Assembly: GCA_963681505.1 (NCBI GenBank)
Contig: OY811991.1
Location: 3,048,671 to 3,112,670, forward strand
Reading direction: 5' to 3'
From: Eunapius fragilis
Taxonomy: Eukaryota; Porifera; Demospongiae; Spongillida; Spongillidae
DNA: 64,000 nucleotides
Shown: positions 10,383 to 22,286 of the stretch, piece after piece
How the letters are laid out: every line of letters starts with the position of its first letter
Position numbering within the stretch: the first letter of the stretch is position 1
Position numbers and translations under genes: made by a program
The notes under the pieces: generated by a model
Database searches by the model: none
The model's input: the letters and a program-made list of their open reading frames with translations, nothing else
Told to the model about the DNA's origin: nothing

Positions 10383-12435
10383 ATGTGTTGCATACACTGA
10401 ACTGGTCTACTGCATGTACTGGACTGATGTGTTTTGTGCACTGGGCTGATGTGATGCATGTACTGGACTGGTGTGTTGTATGTACTGGACTGGCGCGTTG
10501 AATGCACTGGTGTTGAATGTACTGGTTGTACATATTGGGCTGATGTGTTGTATGTATTGGTTGTATGTACTGGACTGATGTGTTGTATGTACTGGACTGG
10601 TGTGTTGATGTACTGGTATTGAACGTACTAGACTGATATATGTTTTATGCACTGGTCTGCTATGTTGTACATATTGGACTGATGTGTTGTATGTATTGGT
10701 TGTATGTACTGGACTGATGTGTTGTATGTACTGGACTGGTGTGTTGATGTACTGGACTGATGTGTTGATGTACTGGACTGGTGTTTTGATGTACTGGACT
10801 GGTGTGTTGATGTACTGGACTGGAGTGTTGATGTACTGGACTGATGTGTTGATGTACTGGACTGGTGTGTTGATGTACTGGACTGGTGTGTTGATGTACT
10901 GGACTGATGTGTTGATGTACTGGACTGGTGTGTTGATGTACTGGACTGGTGTGTTGATGTACTGGACTGGTGTGTTGATGTACTGGACTGATGTGTTGAT
11001 GTACTGGACTGGTGTGTTGATGTACTGGACTGGTGAGTTGTATGTACTGGACTGGTGTGCTGATGTACTGGACTGGTGTGTTGATGTACTGGACTGATGT
11101 GTTGATGTACTGGACTGGTGTGCTGATGTACTGGACTGGTGTGTTGATGTACTGGACTGATGTGTTGATGTACTGGACTGGTGTGATGTATGTACTGGAC
11201 TGATGTATTGCATTTACTGGACTGGTGTGTTGATGTACTGGACTGATGTGTTGATGTACTGGACTGGTGTGTTGATGTACTGGACTGGTGTGTTGATGTA
11301 CTGGACTGGTGTGTTGATGTACTGGACTGATGTGTTGATGTACTGGACTGGTGTGTTGATGTACTGGACTGGTGAGTTGTATGTACTGGACTGGTGTGCT
11401 GATGTACTGGACTGGTGTGTTGATGTACTGGACTGATGTGTTGATGTACTGGACTGGTGTGATGTATGTACTGGACTGATGTATTGCATTTACTGGACTG
11501 ATGTGTTGATGTACTGGACTGGTGTGTTGATGTACTGGACTGGTGTGTTGATGTACTGGACTGGTGTGTTGATGTACTGGACTGGTGTGTTGATGTACTG
11601 GACTGGTGTGTTGATGTACTGGACCGGTGTGTTGATGTACTGGACTGGTGTGTTGATGTACTGGACTGGACTGGTGTGTTGATGTACTGGACTGGTGTGT
11701 TGATGTACTGGACTGGTGTGTTGATGTACTGGACTGGTGTGTTGATGTACTGGACTGGTGTGTTGATGTACTGGACCGGTGTGTTGATGTACTGGACTGG
11801 TGTGTTGATGTACTGGACTGGTGTGTTGATGTACTGGACCGGTGTGTTGTATGTACTGGACTGGTGTGTTGATGTACTGGACCGGTGTGTTGATGTACTG
11901 GACTGGTGTGTTGATGTACTGGACTGGTGTGTTGATGTACTGGACTGGTGTGTTGATGTACTGGACTGGTGTGTTGATGTACTGGACTGGTGTGTTGATG
12001 TACTGGACTGGTGTGTTGATGTACTGGACTGGTGTGTTGATGTACTGGACTGGTGTGTTGATGTACTGGACTGGTGTGTTGATGTACTGGACTGGTGTGT
12101 TGATGTACTGGACTGGTGTGTTGATGTACTGGACTGGTGTGTTGATGTACTGGACTGGTGTGTTGATGTACTGGACTGGTGTGTTGATGTACTGGACTGG
12201 TGTGTTGCATGTACTGGACTGGTGTGTTGATGTACTGGACTGGTGTGTTGATGTACTGGACTGGTGTGTTGATGTACTGGACTGGTGTGTTGATGTACTG
12301 GACTGGTGTGTTGATGTACTGGACTGGTGTGTTGATGTACTGGACTGGTGTATTGCATGTACTGGACTGGTGTAATGTGTGTACATCACATATGTGTTTG
12401 CATGGTTTGTTGCATGTACTGGACTGGAGTGTAGC
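10383..12435. repeat. 21-bp minisatellite (sat-2), about 97 units
   Basis: The unit is gatgtactggactggtgtgt plus t (21 bp). Variants include gactgat for gactggt and gaccggt, plus a higher-order repeat of about 280 bp: two long blocks ending in gagttgtatgtactgg (near 11034 and 11370) and in gatgtattgcatttactgg (near 11200 and 11480). The period is a multiple of 3, so long repetitive frames of 180-590 codons are open on both strands. They are not gene evidence. Confidence 0.97.
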
Positions 12436-12840
12436 CAAGGGGCATCAGGATATCAGTGGTGGCTATGAGGTAAGGATCATGTAGTGGAGGCTGTGGGACA
12501 TGAGCATATACATGTATACTAGGGTCCACTACATTACATGCTAATGTCTCATAGTACTCACTATCTTTATATCCCATGACTATTGCTGATCATCTTTACA
12601 TGCAGTTATAAATAATGGCGCGCCAAAAGTATATCAGCCCCAATGTGTACCGCATTGGGTATATACCTCCATTCATTAGGTATATATACCCCTCATACTA
12701 TAGCATCCCATTGCTCCTTCTTTATCTACCAATGGTGCTCCCTTCCTCCTGGACTGGTGTCTTGCATGTACTGGATTGGTGCAGGTATGTAGTGGAAGCC
12801 ATGGGACATGACCATGTACTTACATGTACATAAATGGGGC

Positions 12841-13110
12841 GTCTCCTCTACATGGTCCTGTCCCATAGCCTTCACTACATGGTCCTGTCCCATAGCCTTC
12901 ACGACATGGTCCTGTCCTATAGCCTTCACTACATGGTCCTGTCCCATAGCCTCCTCTACATGGTCCTGTCCCATAGCCTTCACTACATGGTCCTGTCCCA
13001 TAGCCTTCACTACATGGTCCTGTCCCATAGCCTTCACTACATGGTCCTGTCCCATAGCCTTCACGACATGGTCCTGTCCCATAGCCTTCACTACATGGTC
13101 CTGTCTCAGA
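12841..13110. repeat. 27-bp minisatellite (sat-3), about 10 units
   Basis: The unit contains ccttcactacatggtcctgt followed by cccatag. It aligns with the sat-1 unit at 20 of 27 positions, so the two arrays share an ancestor. Single dispersed units of the same family, in the opposite orientation (gtagtggaggccatgggac), occur at about 12483, 12780, 13190 and 13435. Confidence 0.95.
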
Positions 13111-13230
13111 ACCCTGTCATTTTTTAAACCTCTCAATGGTGCAGTCTACATTTGAGCATATGTAGTGGAGACATGAGATGTCAACATGAGCATGTAGTGG
13201 AGGCCATGGGACTCTTCTGGATGTGCTTTA

Positions 13231-13238
13231 GATGTGTG

Positions 13239-13291
<53 letters not shown>
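13231..13291. repeat. (GT)n microsatellite
   Basis: An uninterrupted gt dinucleotide run of roughly 30 units in the centre of the foldback-like element. Confidence 0.97.
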
Positions 13292-13293
<2 letters not shown>

Positions 13294-13543
13294 ATATGTA
13301 CCTAAAATAAAGGTGCACATGGCCAAATATCCAAACATCAATTCTAACAATAAATTATAACTGCATGTAAATATGATCAGCAATATTCATGGGATATAAA
13401 GATTGTGAGTACTATGGGACAGTAACATGTAATGGAGTATGGGACATGAGTATGTAGTGGGCCCTAGTACATATGCTCATGTCCCACGGCCTCCACTACT
13501 TGATCCTTGCTTCATAGCCTCTATTAATATTCTGATGCCCTTG

Positions 13544-13719
13544 GCAACACACCAGTCCAGTACATGCAACACACCAGTCCAGTACATGCAACACACCAGT
13601 CCAGTAGATGCAACAAACCAGTCCAGTAGATGCAACACACCAGTCCAGTACATACAACACACCAGTCCAGTACATGCAACACACCAGACCAGTACATACA
13701 TCACACCAGCCCAGTACAG
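13544..13719. repeat. sat-2 in inverted orientation, first block
   Basis: Units of caacacaccagtccagtaca are the reverse complement of sat-2, about 8 copies with cagtagatg variants. This is the inner part of the right arm of the foldback-like element. Confidence 0.93.
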
Positions 13720-13783
13720 GGTTGTTGTCAGACTTTCGAAGGGGGTGGGTCAGATATGTGTGAATGAGTTTGCTTAGAGAGAC

Positions 13784-13850
13784 CTAGTCATGGTTCCAGA
13801 CCCAATGGACACAGCTGTGGATGGACTACAGGGAGGTCGTTAGCCCCCAT
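13784..13850 (+). mobile_element. Degenerate relative of the palindromic MITE arm
   Basis: cctagtcatggttccagacc, then caatggacacagctgtggat and ggactac, follow the arm of the 9897 palindrome with substitutions. It interrupts the inverted sat-2 array. Confidence 0.5.
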
Positions 13851-13883
13851 CAATTCCCTCCCTCCTCCCTCTCACTGTGGCCC

Positions 13884-14200
13884 TGCAGTACAATACATAA
13901 AACACACCAGCCCAGTACATACAACACACCAGTCCAGTACATGCAACACACCAGTCCAGTACATGCAACACACCAGTCCAGTACATAGTACAGTATATGC
14001 AACACATCAGCCCAGTACATTCGACAAACCAGTCCAGTACACATATCACACCAGTCCAGTACATACATCAGTCCAATACACCAGCCCAGTACATACAACA
14101 CACCAGTCCAGTACATGCATCACATCAGCCCAGTGCGTAAAACATATCAGTCCAGTATATGCAGTAGACCAGTTCAGTGTATGCAACACATCTGCCCACT
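13884..14200. repeat. sat-2 in inverted orientation, second block
   Basis: About 13 degenerate inverted sat-2 units (caccagtccagtacatgcaa). The outer units match the unusual outer units of the left arm (cagtagaccagttcagtgta against the complement of tacactgaactggtctactg), so the two arms are homologous and not independently expanded. Confidence 0.9.
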
Positions 14201-14475
14201 CAATGGGAAGGTATATATACTGAATCCAAAGGATGCACTGAGGTATGCAGAGTGTGTATGACCCTTGGTTGAGGGGGGAGGGGGGGGGGGGCAACCATTG
14301 CTAGATAAAGGAGAAGTAATGGGGAGCAGTATAACGGTACACTGGGTAAATATTGAACTAATAGCTTACGCTGATGCAACACATGAATAAAAAATAGTAT
14401 CACACGTTTCTTTGTTGTTGTATTTACGAGGGAGCTTTTGCATTTCAACCCCCTCCTCCCTGCCACTCCCCCCTC

Positions 14476-14706
14476 GAATATGTCCACCCCTGGTATATGT
14501 CCACCCCTGGTATATGTCCACCCCTGGTATATGTCCACCCCTGGTATATGTCCACCCCTGGTATATGTCCACCCCTGGTATATGTCCACCCCTGGTATAT
14601 GTCCACCCCTGGTATATGTCCACCCCTGCACTGCTACATGATGTGTGCTCATTTGATATGTCCACCCCTGGTATATGTCCACCCCTGGTATATGTCCACC
14701 CCTGCA
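14476..14706. repeat. 17-bp minisatellite, about 11 units in two blocks
   Basis: The unit is tccacccctggtatatg. Nine units are followed by tgcactgctacatgatgtgt, then three more units and a repeat of the same tail. It lies in the part of the right side that has no left-arm counterpart. Confidence 0.95.
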
Positions 14707-14715
14707 CTACTACAT

Positions 14716-15203
14716 GATGTGTGCTCATTTGAGCACAATGAATGGCCTCACATGGCACAACTCGTTCAGCTCTGCAATTTGTACAGCTTTTCTCACCTCA
14801 ACCATATCAGTGGATAAGGGTACAAAATCTTTTTAGCCTCTGCGTACCTGGCATAGTTCCAATCATTTTATGCCTTTCCTCAAGTACCTTGACCTTTGTC
14901 ATGTTCTTGCAGTAGTGTTGCAAGCCAAGGTGTATTCCCTTGACGTGGCTAACTGCAACTTAATTCGTAGAGCTGCAGTGCTGCATCATAATGCAAATAA
15001 TGGAATGGCAATGGTGCTGGACCGACTTGGAACAACCACATTGTGCAGTGAATGCCTTCTACAATGCAACAAAGGGTGCATGCATGTGCCACACAATATG
15101 CTATGAATGCCTCCTTAGTTGTTAATGTATCAAAGAGGTGTGCATGCCACACTGTGCTAGCATTCATAACATACATGTATTGTGACACAGCAATGCTTAC
15201 CCA
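14716..15203. other. Unassigned sequence within the foldback-like region
   Basis: No known gene is recognised. A short open frame at 14870-15106 on the plus strand has many Cys and Leu residues but no motif I can name. Confidence 0.3.
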
Positions 15204-15257
15204 ATCGAAATCCATGCATAGCTGGTTTTGGTTTTGGTCACGCCCGTTCCTGCATGC
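15204..15257 (-). repeat. Right 54-bp terminal inverted repeat
   Basis: Exact reverse complement of 10180-10233. Confidence 0.9.
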
Positions 15258-15742
15258 ATGATCAGAAATTGTCTTTTTATAGTGCTTATAATATTCAATG
15301 TAACATGAATGCAATGCCATATTGCTATATAGCTACACTTATAAGGTTATAGAAAATAGCTGGCATCTTTACTGCCTGCAACCTGGATGCCGCTTTACTG
15401 TTGCAGTATTCAGACTGTTAGCTGGCGCCGCACACAAGTACGAACCAGTTGAGTCCCAGACAGCACAAGTATAATTGGTGGGAAGAGGGCGATCGTTGAT
15501 ACAGCATACAGCATAACCTATTTATAGCAACTAGGCAAAACCTGTCTGACTCCAAACCAAACTGGTTTGACAACTTAAAACCAGTTCCTAACACTAAACC
15601 AGTTTCTAACAATGTACAGAACTCAGGTGCTACTGTAGACAATGGCCTAGACCTTACATGTACAACACCTAATATATCACAACTGTGTAGAGAGCCTCCA
15701 CAACATCCTCATGCATACACTGGCAGAGCTAAGGAGGTCCCG

Positions 15743-15800
15743 GCCTAGTCTCAGAACCAGACCCAACAGACGCAGCTGTGGATCGATTACACCATGCAGA
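15743..15800 (+). mobile_element. Degenerate relative of the palindromic MITE arm
   Basis: cctagtctcagaaccagacc, then caacagacgcagctgtggat and cgattacacca, match one arm of the 9897 palindrome with a few substitutions; the second arm is missing. Confidence 0.5.
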
Positions 15801-16221
15801 GATTGAAACAGCAATGTTCTTGATCACCACAATAGTAACATGCAGGCTCATTTTGCATTTATAGCCCTATCATTTTAATGTGATGTAACAAGACCTCTAG
15901 TAAAGCTGCAGCATACAGGCACTAGAAGTAGTTGAATTATCATTGTGACCTCTTTCCCAAGTGTACTTTAATAACTGCTTGAGTATAGATACCTGTTTGA
16001 TATCTAAATCTAATCAAGCTAGGTATCAGTAATTGAGTAGCAATGGGCTTCATTTCTAAGCTGAGTATCTTGAGAATCATACATCCTGGCCCGTAGCAAG
16101 GGCAAAAAACTGGGGTGGCCAAAAATCGGACCATTATCAGCCGGCTAGAATCCAACGCTGGCCTTCCTCATTTTCCTCACAGATGTGGTTTCATTATAGA
16201 AGTGGTCATTTCAATGCAACT

Positions 16222-16272
16222 ATATATATAATTATATATATATAATATATATATAAATATATATATTTGGTC
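16222..16272. repeat. (TA)n-rich microsatellite
   Basis: Alternating ta/at run with short interruptions. Confidence 0.9.
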
Positions 16273-16429
16273 TAAGTGTATGTTGTGTACTGTATTGTGT
16301 TCGATTATTAGCATACTCAACGTACTAGCACCAGATAACATAGTTTGCCTACACACTTGTTATTGAATTTTCACTAATTAAATCATTTATGAATAAAGTA
16401 TTTTTACTGCTCAAAAAGTGGACAAGAAC

Positions 16430-17560
16430 TAGGGAGATCTGATAGAGTTCAGCACAAAGTCAGAATGGATTATGTTGATGTCATATGGCAGCAAGTGTAG
16501 AGAACTGGCTCAGCCCAATGTGAAGAAACGAGGAAGCTGGGTGAAATGGTGCTGCATAAGGATGTCATCTTACCCTCATCCAATCCCCTGTTGTGCTAGC
16601 CGGAAAAAAGTCTGCACGCTTCTGTGTCAATTACCCTAGATGGGTGCTTACCCTCTACCGAGGTCAATGACATGCTGGACACCCTGGCTGGATCACAGCT
16701 GCTTACTACATTGGTGGTTATTGGAGAGATGAAACCAGAGGACAAAGAGAAGACTGCATTCTGAACCTTGGAGGGGACCCTGCAATGTACCTGAAACCTT
16801 CCATGTATGGTGTACTGAAGGGACTGCAGTTTATCTAGTTCATCTGGATGACATGGGTTTGTCTTGGCTCAACCCCAATCTCAGTGTGATATACAACAAA
16901 TCCTGGGATGAGCCAGTTTTTATTGCCAGTTCATAAAGGACTTCACCATTGAAACAGTGCCAGTGCTTGGAGCCCAGGAATGTGGTTCTAGGGAGACTGT
17001 CCACCATGAGCTGTTCAGGTAATCATGCTCAGCCAATATTTATTGGCCAAAATCAAGATGGAGTGATTATTATGGCCAAATTCCATTCTGTCCTGGTCCA
17101 ACATGTTGCATGCCTCCGTGGTTCATGATCTTGCTTCCTTCCTCCATGAACATTGACAAATCATATTTGGAGACTGACATAACACGAGTACGCATTACAC
17201 TACTTCTTATGACCTTGGGGGTCACACGATTGTCTGATTGCCTCACTAATTTTCTTGATTTCTTTTTTCTTGCAAAAAAATCTATCAAATGATATGTAGC
17301 AATAAAAATAATTGGATCCATAATTATATAAAGAATTTTGGCTGAAAGATCCTGGCCAGGATTCATTGGCAAGATCTTGACCACATCCAAGGATTAAAAA
17401 AAAATGGATCCGCGTTTTTTACGAAACCCATTCTGGAAGAGCATTCAAGAGCTACGTGGCGGTATGACTGGTGGCGATTTTGAAGAGGCGAAGACAATGG
17501 CCCGGATTACAGCTCGTTTCTATTGACCTGGATGTGGTGGATGCACCGAATTATTTGGTA
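16430..17560 (+). pseudogene. Decayed Gypsy-type (Ty3) pol fragment
   Basis: Read in shifting frames, pieces resemble reverse transcriptase of LTR retroelements in the expected order: LPSSNPLLC with an arginine-Phe-Cys-like stretch (about 16570-16640), DMLDTLAGSQLLTTL (about 16669-16713) and PEDKEKTAF (about 16734-16760). An RNase H-like start follows near 16945. Near 17500 a segment EEAKTMARITARFYWPG (with one stop) resembles the integrase zinc-binding region. Stops and frameshifts are frequent and no LTRs were identified. This is a pattern judgement without alignment. Confidence 0.4.
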
Positions 17561-17739
17561 CATACTGTTTGCCTTCGTTGCTCCAGAATTAGTGATGGAC
17601 ATTAAAGATGGAGCTGGGCTCCCATGTCACATTGTCTATATTGCTCAATCCCTTAATTGCTTCTTTTTTATTTTGTGTGTTAATTAATGTACTTTGTTTA
17701 TTGTACGTGTTCTGAGGTGCATTGTTATTGCAATATTTA

Positions 17740-20700
17740 ATAAAGCCGTATGGGGTATGGAGCACAGAAGATCCCTGCAAGTCATGTGGGGCACGGAGCA
17801 CTGAGATATGGTGCTTATCTGCAGAAGCTTCATACTGGCTGAGAAATCTGCTTCCAGAAGTTCTTTCGCAAAATTCTGCGCAACAATGTGTGCATGTATT
17901 ACAAGAGACCAGCAATGAACGGTAAGGGCACAGAAGATCCCTGCAAGTCATATGGGGCATGGAGCACAGAAGATCCCTGCAAGTCGTATGGGGTATGGAG
18001 CACAGAAGATCCTATGGAGCATGGAGCACAGATGATCCCTGCAAGTCGTATGGGGTATGGAGCACAGATGATCCCTGCAAGTCGTATGGGGTATGGAGCA
18101 CAGAAGATCCCTGCAAGTCGTATGGGGCATGGAGCACAGAAGATCCCTGCAAGTCGTATGAGGCATGGAGCACAGAAGATCCCTGCAAGTCGTATGGAGC
18201 ATGGAGCACAGAAGATCCCTGCAAGTCGTATGGGGCATGGAGCACACAAGATCCCTGCAAGTCGTATGGGGTATGGAGCACAGAAGATCCCTGCAAGTTG
18301 TATGGGGCATGGAGCACAGAAGATCCCTGCAAGTCGTATGGGGCATGGAGCACAGAAGATCCTATGGAGCATGGAGCACAGATGATCCCTGCAAGTCGTA
18401 TGGGGCATGGAGCACAGAAGATCCCTGCAAGTCGTATGGGGTATGGAGCACAGAAGATCCCTGCAAGTCGTATGGGGCATGGAGCACAGATGATCCCTGC
18501 AAATCGTATGGGGTATGGAGCACAGGAGATCCCTGCAAATCGTATGGGGCATGGAGCACAGAAGATTCCTGCAAGTCGTATGGGACATGGAGCACAGAAG
18601 ATCCCTGCAAGTCGTATGGAGCATGGAGCACAGAAGATCCCTGCAAGTCCTATGGAGCATGGAGCACAGAAGATCCCTGCAAGTTGTATGGGGCATGGAG
18701 CACAGAAGATCCCTGCAATTTGTATGGAGCATGGAGCACAGAAGATCCCTGCAAGTTGTATGGGGCATGGAGCACAGAAGATCCCTGCAAGTTGTATGGG
18801 ACATGGAGCACAGAAGATCCTATGGAGCATGGAGCACAGATGATCCCTGCAAGTTGTATGAGGTATGGAGCACAGAAGATCCCTGCAAGTTGTATGGGGT
18901 ATGGAGCACAGAAGATCCTTGCAAGTTGTATGGAGCATGGAGCACAGAAGATCCCTGCAAGTTGTATGGGGCATGGAGCACAGAAGATCCCTGCAAGTTG
19001 TATGGGGCATGGAGCACAGAAGATCCTATGGAGCATGGAGCACAGATGATCCCTGCAAGTCGTATGGGGTATGGAGCACAGAAGATCCTATGGAGCATGG
19101 AGCACAGATGATCCCTGCAAGTTGTATGAGGTATGGAGCACAGAAGATCCCTGCAAGTTGTATGGGGCATGGAGCACAGAAGATCCTATGGGGCATGGAG
19201 CACAGAAGATCCCTGCAAGTTGTATGGGGCATGGAGCACAGAAGATACCTGCAAGTTGTATGGAGCATGGAGCACAGAAGATCCCTGCAAGTTGTATGGG
19301 GCATGGAGCACAGAAGATCCCTGCAAGTTGTATGGGGCATGGAGCACAGAAGATCCCTGCAAGTTGTATGGAGCATGGAGCACAGAAGATCCCTGCAAGT
19401 TGTATGGGGCATGGAGCACAGAAGATCCCTGCAAGTTGTATGGGGCATGGAGCACAGAAGATCCTATGGGGCATGGAGCACAGAAGATCCCTGCAAGTTG
19501 TATGGGGCATGGAGCACAGAAGATACCTGCAAGTTGTATGGAGCATGGAGCACAGATGATCCCTGCAAGTTGTATGAGGTATGGAGCACAGAAGATCCCT
19601 GCAAGTTGTATGGGGCATGGAGCACAGAAGATCCTATGGAGCATGGAGCACAGATGATCCCTGCAAGTCGTATGGGGTATGGAGCACAGAAGATCCTATG
19701 GAGCATGGAGCACAGATGATCCCTGCAAATTGTATGAGGTATGGAGCACAGAAGATCCCTGCAAGTTGTATGGGGCATGGAGCACAGAAGATCCTATGGG
19801 GCATGGAGCACAGATGATCCCTGCAAGTTGTATGGGGCATGGAGCACAGAAGATCCCTGCAAGTTGTATGGGGCATGGAGCACAGAAGATCCTATGGGGC
19901 ATGGAGCACAGAAGATCCCTGCAAGTCGTATGGGGTATGGAGCACAGAAGATCCTATGGAGCATGGAGCACAGATGATCCCTGCAAGTTGTATGAGGTAT
20001 GGAGCAAAGAAGATCCCTGCAATTTGTATGGGGTATGAAGCACAGAAGATCCCTGCAAGTCGTATGGGGTATGGAGCACGGAAGATCTTATGGAGCATGG
20101 AGCACAGATGATCCCTGCAAGTTGTATGAGGTATGGAGCACAGAAGATCCCTGCAAGTTGTATGGGGTATGGAGCACAGAAGATCCCTGCAAGTTGTATG
20201 GAGCATGGAGCACAGAAGATCCCTGCAAGTTGTATGGGGCATGGAGCACAGAAGATCCCTGCAAGTTGTATGGGGCATGGAGCACAGAAGATCCCTGCAA
20301 GTTGTATGGGGCATGGAGCACAGAAGATCCCTGCAAGTTGTATGGGGTATGGAGCACAGGAGATCCCTGCAAGTTGTATGGGGTATGGAGCACAGAAGAT
20401 CCCTGCAAGTTGTATGGGGCATGGAGCACAGAAGATCCTATGGGGCATGGAGCACAGAAGATTCCTGCAAGTCGTATGGGACATGGAGCACAGAAGATGG
20501 AGCATGGAGCACAGAAGATCCCTGCAAGTCCTATGGAGCATGGAGCACAGAAGATCCCTGCAAGTTGTATGAGGTATGGAGCACAGAAGATCCCTGCAAG
20601 TTGTATGGGGTAATGGAGCACAGAAGATCCCTGCAAGTTGTATGGAGCATGGAGCACAGAAGATCCCTGCAAGTTGTATGGGGCATGGAGCACAGAAGAT

Positions 20701-21405
20701 CCCTGCAAGTTGTATGGGGCATGGAGCACAGAAGATCCTATGGAGCATGGAGCACAGAAGATCCCTGCAAGTTGTATGGGGCATGGAGCACAGAAGATCC
20801 CTGCAAGTTGTATGGGGTATGGAGCACAGAAGATCCCTGCAAGTTGTATGGGGCATGGAGCACAGAAGATCCCTGCAAGTTGTATGGGGTATGGAGCACA
20901 GGAGATCCCTGCAAGTTGTATGGGGTATGGAGCACAGAAGATCCCTGCAAGTTGTATGGGGCATGGAGCACAGAAGATCCCTGCAAATCGTATGGGGCAT
21001 GGAGCACAGAAGATTCCTGCAAGTCGTATGGGACATGGAGCACAGAAGATCCCTGCAAGTCGTATGGAGCATGGAGCACAGAAGATCCCTGCAAGTCCTA
21101 TGGAGCATGGAGCACAGAAGATCCCTGCAAGTCCTATGGAGCATGGAGCACAGAAGATCCCTGCAAGTTGTATGAGGTATGGAGCACAGAAGATCCCTGC
21201 AAGTTGTATGGGGCATGGAGCACAGAAGATCCCTGCAAGTTGTATGGGGTATGGAGCACAGGAGATCCCTGCAAGTTGTATGGGGCATGGAGCACAGAAG
21301 ATCCCTGCAAGTTGTATGGGGCATGGAGCACAGGAGATCCCTGCAAGTTGTATGGGGTATGGAGCACAGGAGATCCCTGCAAGTCATATGGGGTATGGAG
21401 CACAG
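17740..21405. repeat. 36-bp minisatellite (sat-4), about 100 units
   Basis: The main unit is gatccctgcaagttgtatgg followed by ggcatggagcacagaa (36 bp). Single-base variants (cgta/tgta, ggtatg/gcatg, gagcatg) are distributed in blocks. A 26-bp short variant, gatcctatggagcatggagc plus acagat, lacks about 10 bp and recurs roughly every 100-360 bp, which gives higher-order structure. The 26-bp units shift frame, so overlapping repetitive frames of 100-500 codons exist on both strands. A separate unit lies upstream at about 17750-17800. Confidence 0.97.
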
Positions 21406-21509
21406 AAGCTCAAGACTGAGGCTTTCTCGCGCCTTGCCACTCAGACTGAACGTGTGAAAATCAATAGAATTACTCAAGCGGGAAATGTGCACACACTTTC
21501 ACATGCAGC

Positions 21510-22286
21510 TACACAGGGTATTTGCAAAAGAGCGCAACGCTTTTAAATGAATATAATTCCTTAATAGGATTGTCACTCTAAATGAATTTATGAATGTACA
21601 ATAACCATGTACGTTTAGTCAAATACGAACCCCATTGTTACAATTTAGCAGTTCAAAAGATAAAATCAAATAGCTTGTAATCAACTAAATTGACAAACAA
21701 TTTACGACAACTTTTAATTAATACGTGATTTGCGTTATTAAAACTCAAAATTAATAAAAATGTTGTGGTCATATAGCTTTTTCAAGTTTGATTTGTTGTT
21801 TTGAATTTTAACTAGTAAAATGCCAATCAAGTTTCATACTTTTTCAAAGCCTCGTCAGCATTATTCTGCAGTTATACCATTAAATAATCCATTACCAAAT
21901 CAAAGATGGTAAAATTATTTACCACATACTTCAACCTTAATAACTTTAAAGTAAATGGTCTTAAATGTTAATAACTCACTATATTGAACCTAGTAACTTG
22001 AAATCAGTACTGTTCCACCCCATATCCAGATCTTGTGTTACTTATTATTAGTTATTAAAATCAATTATCTTAAACCGCAATATTGAATTACCGTTAATAG
22101 AGGGCTTTGAATATTTTGATTTATGAGGGTTTTGATACAGTTACTTAACCGCTTATGATAATTGAAATCCAATTGGATTATTGGCCTAACTACTGCAACA
22201 TATGTTAAAGAAATCTAATTAATTTCAATCCTGCAAGAGTTATAGGGATTTTAAAGCAATGTGTTCTTTCGCAAACACCCTGTGTA
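21510..22286. mobile_element. TIR element, about 777 bp, TA-flanked (left assembly copy)
   Basis: Same sequence as 38461-39237; see that entry. Confidence 0.55.

Larger units (their letters stand above)
10180..15257. mobile_element. Foldback-like composite element with minisatellite-filled inverted arms
   Basis: The outer ends 10180-10233 and 15204-15257 are a perfect 54-bp inverted repeat. Inside, 10283-12615 (left arm) and about 13355-14335 (right arm, inverted) match along their length: a shared outer segment ending in ctttatctagcaatggtt, a shared catacctcagtgcatcc segment, the 21-bp satellite, then gccaaggggcatcagg...ggatcatgtagtggagg and a shared tttatatcccatga...ttgctgatca...ttacatgcagttataa inner end. 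The left arm has about 97 satellite units and the right arm about 20, so the arms are unequal. The centre (12616-13354) holds sat-3 and a GT microsatellite. Stretch 14340-15203 has no left counterpart and may be an insertion. No transposase ORF is seen. The structure resembles Drosophila Foldback elements; kinship is not implied. Confidence 0.65.

Noticed and set aside
10407..12438. Frames up to 592 codons of THQSSTS / SPVHQH / YINTPVQ repeats
   Set aside because: Products of the 21-bp satellite read in different frames; identical in the second assembly copy.
10383..21405. Possible CRISPR arrays
   Set aside because: Units are contiguous tandem repeats with no unique spacers, and the genome is eukaryotic.
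17888..21546. Frames of PHTTCRDLLCS / MEHRRSLQVV repeats, some Cys-rich
   Set aside because: The 36-bp satellite read in various frames; not a cysteine-rich protein family.
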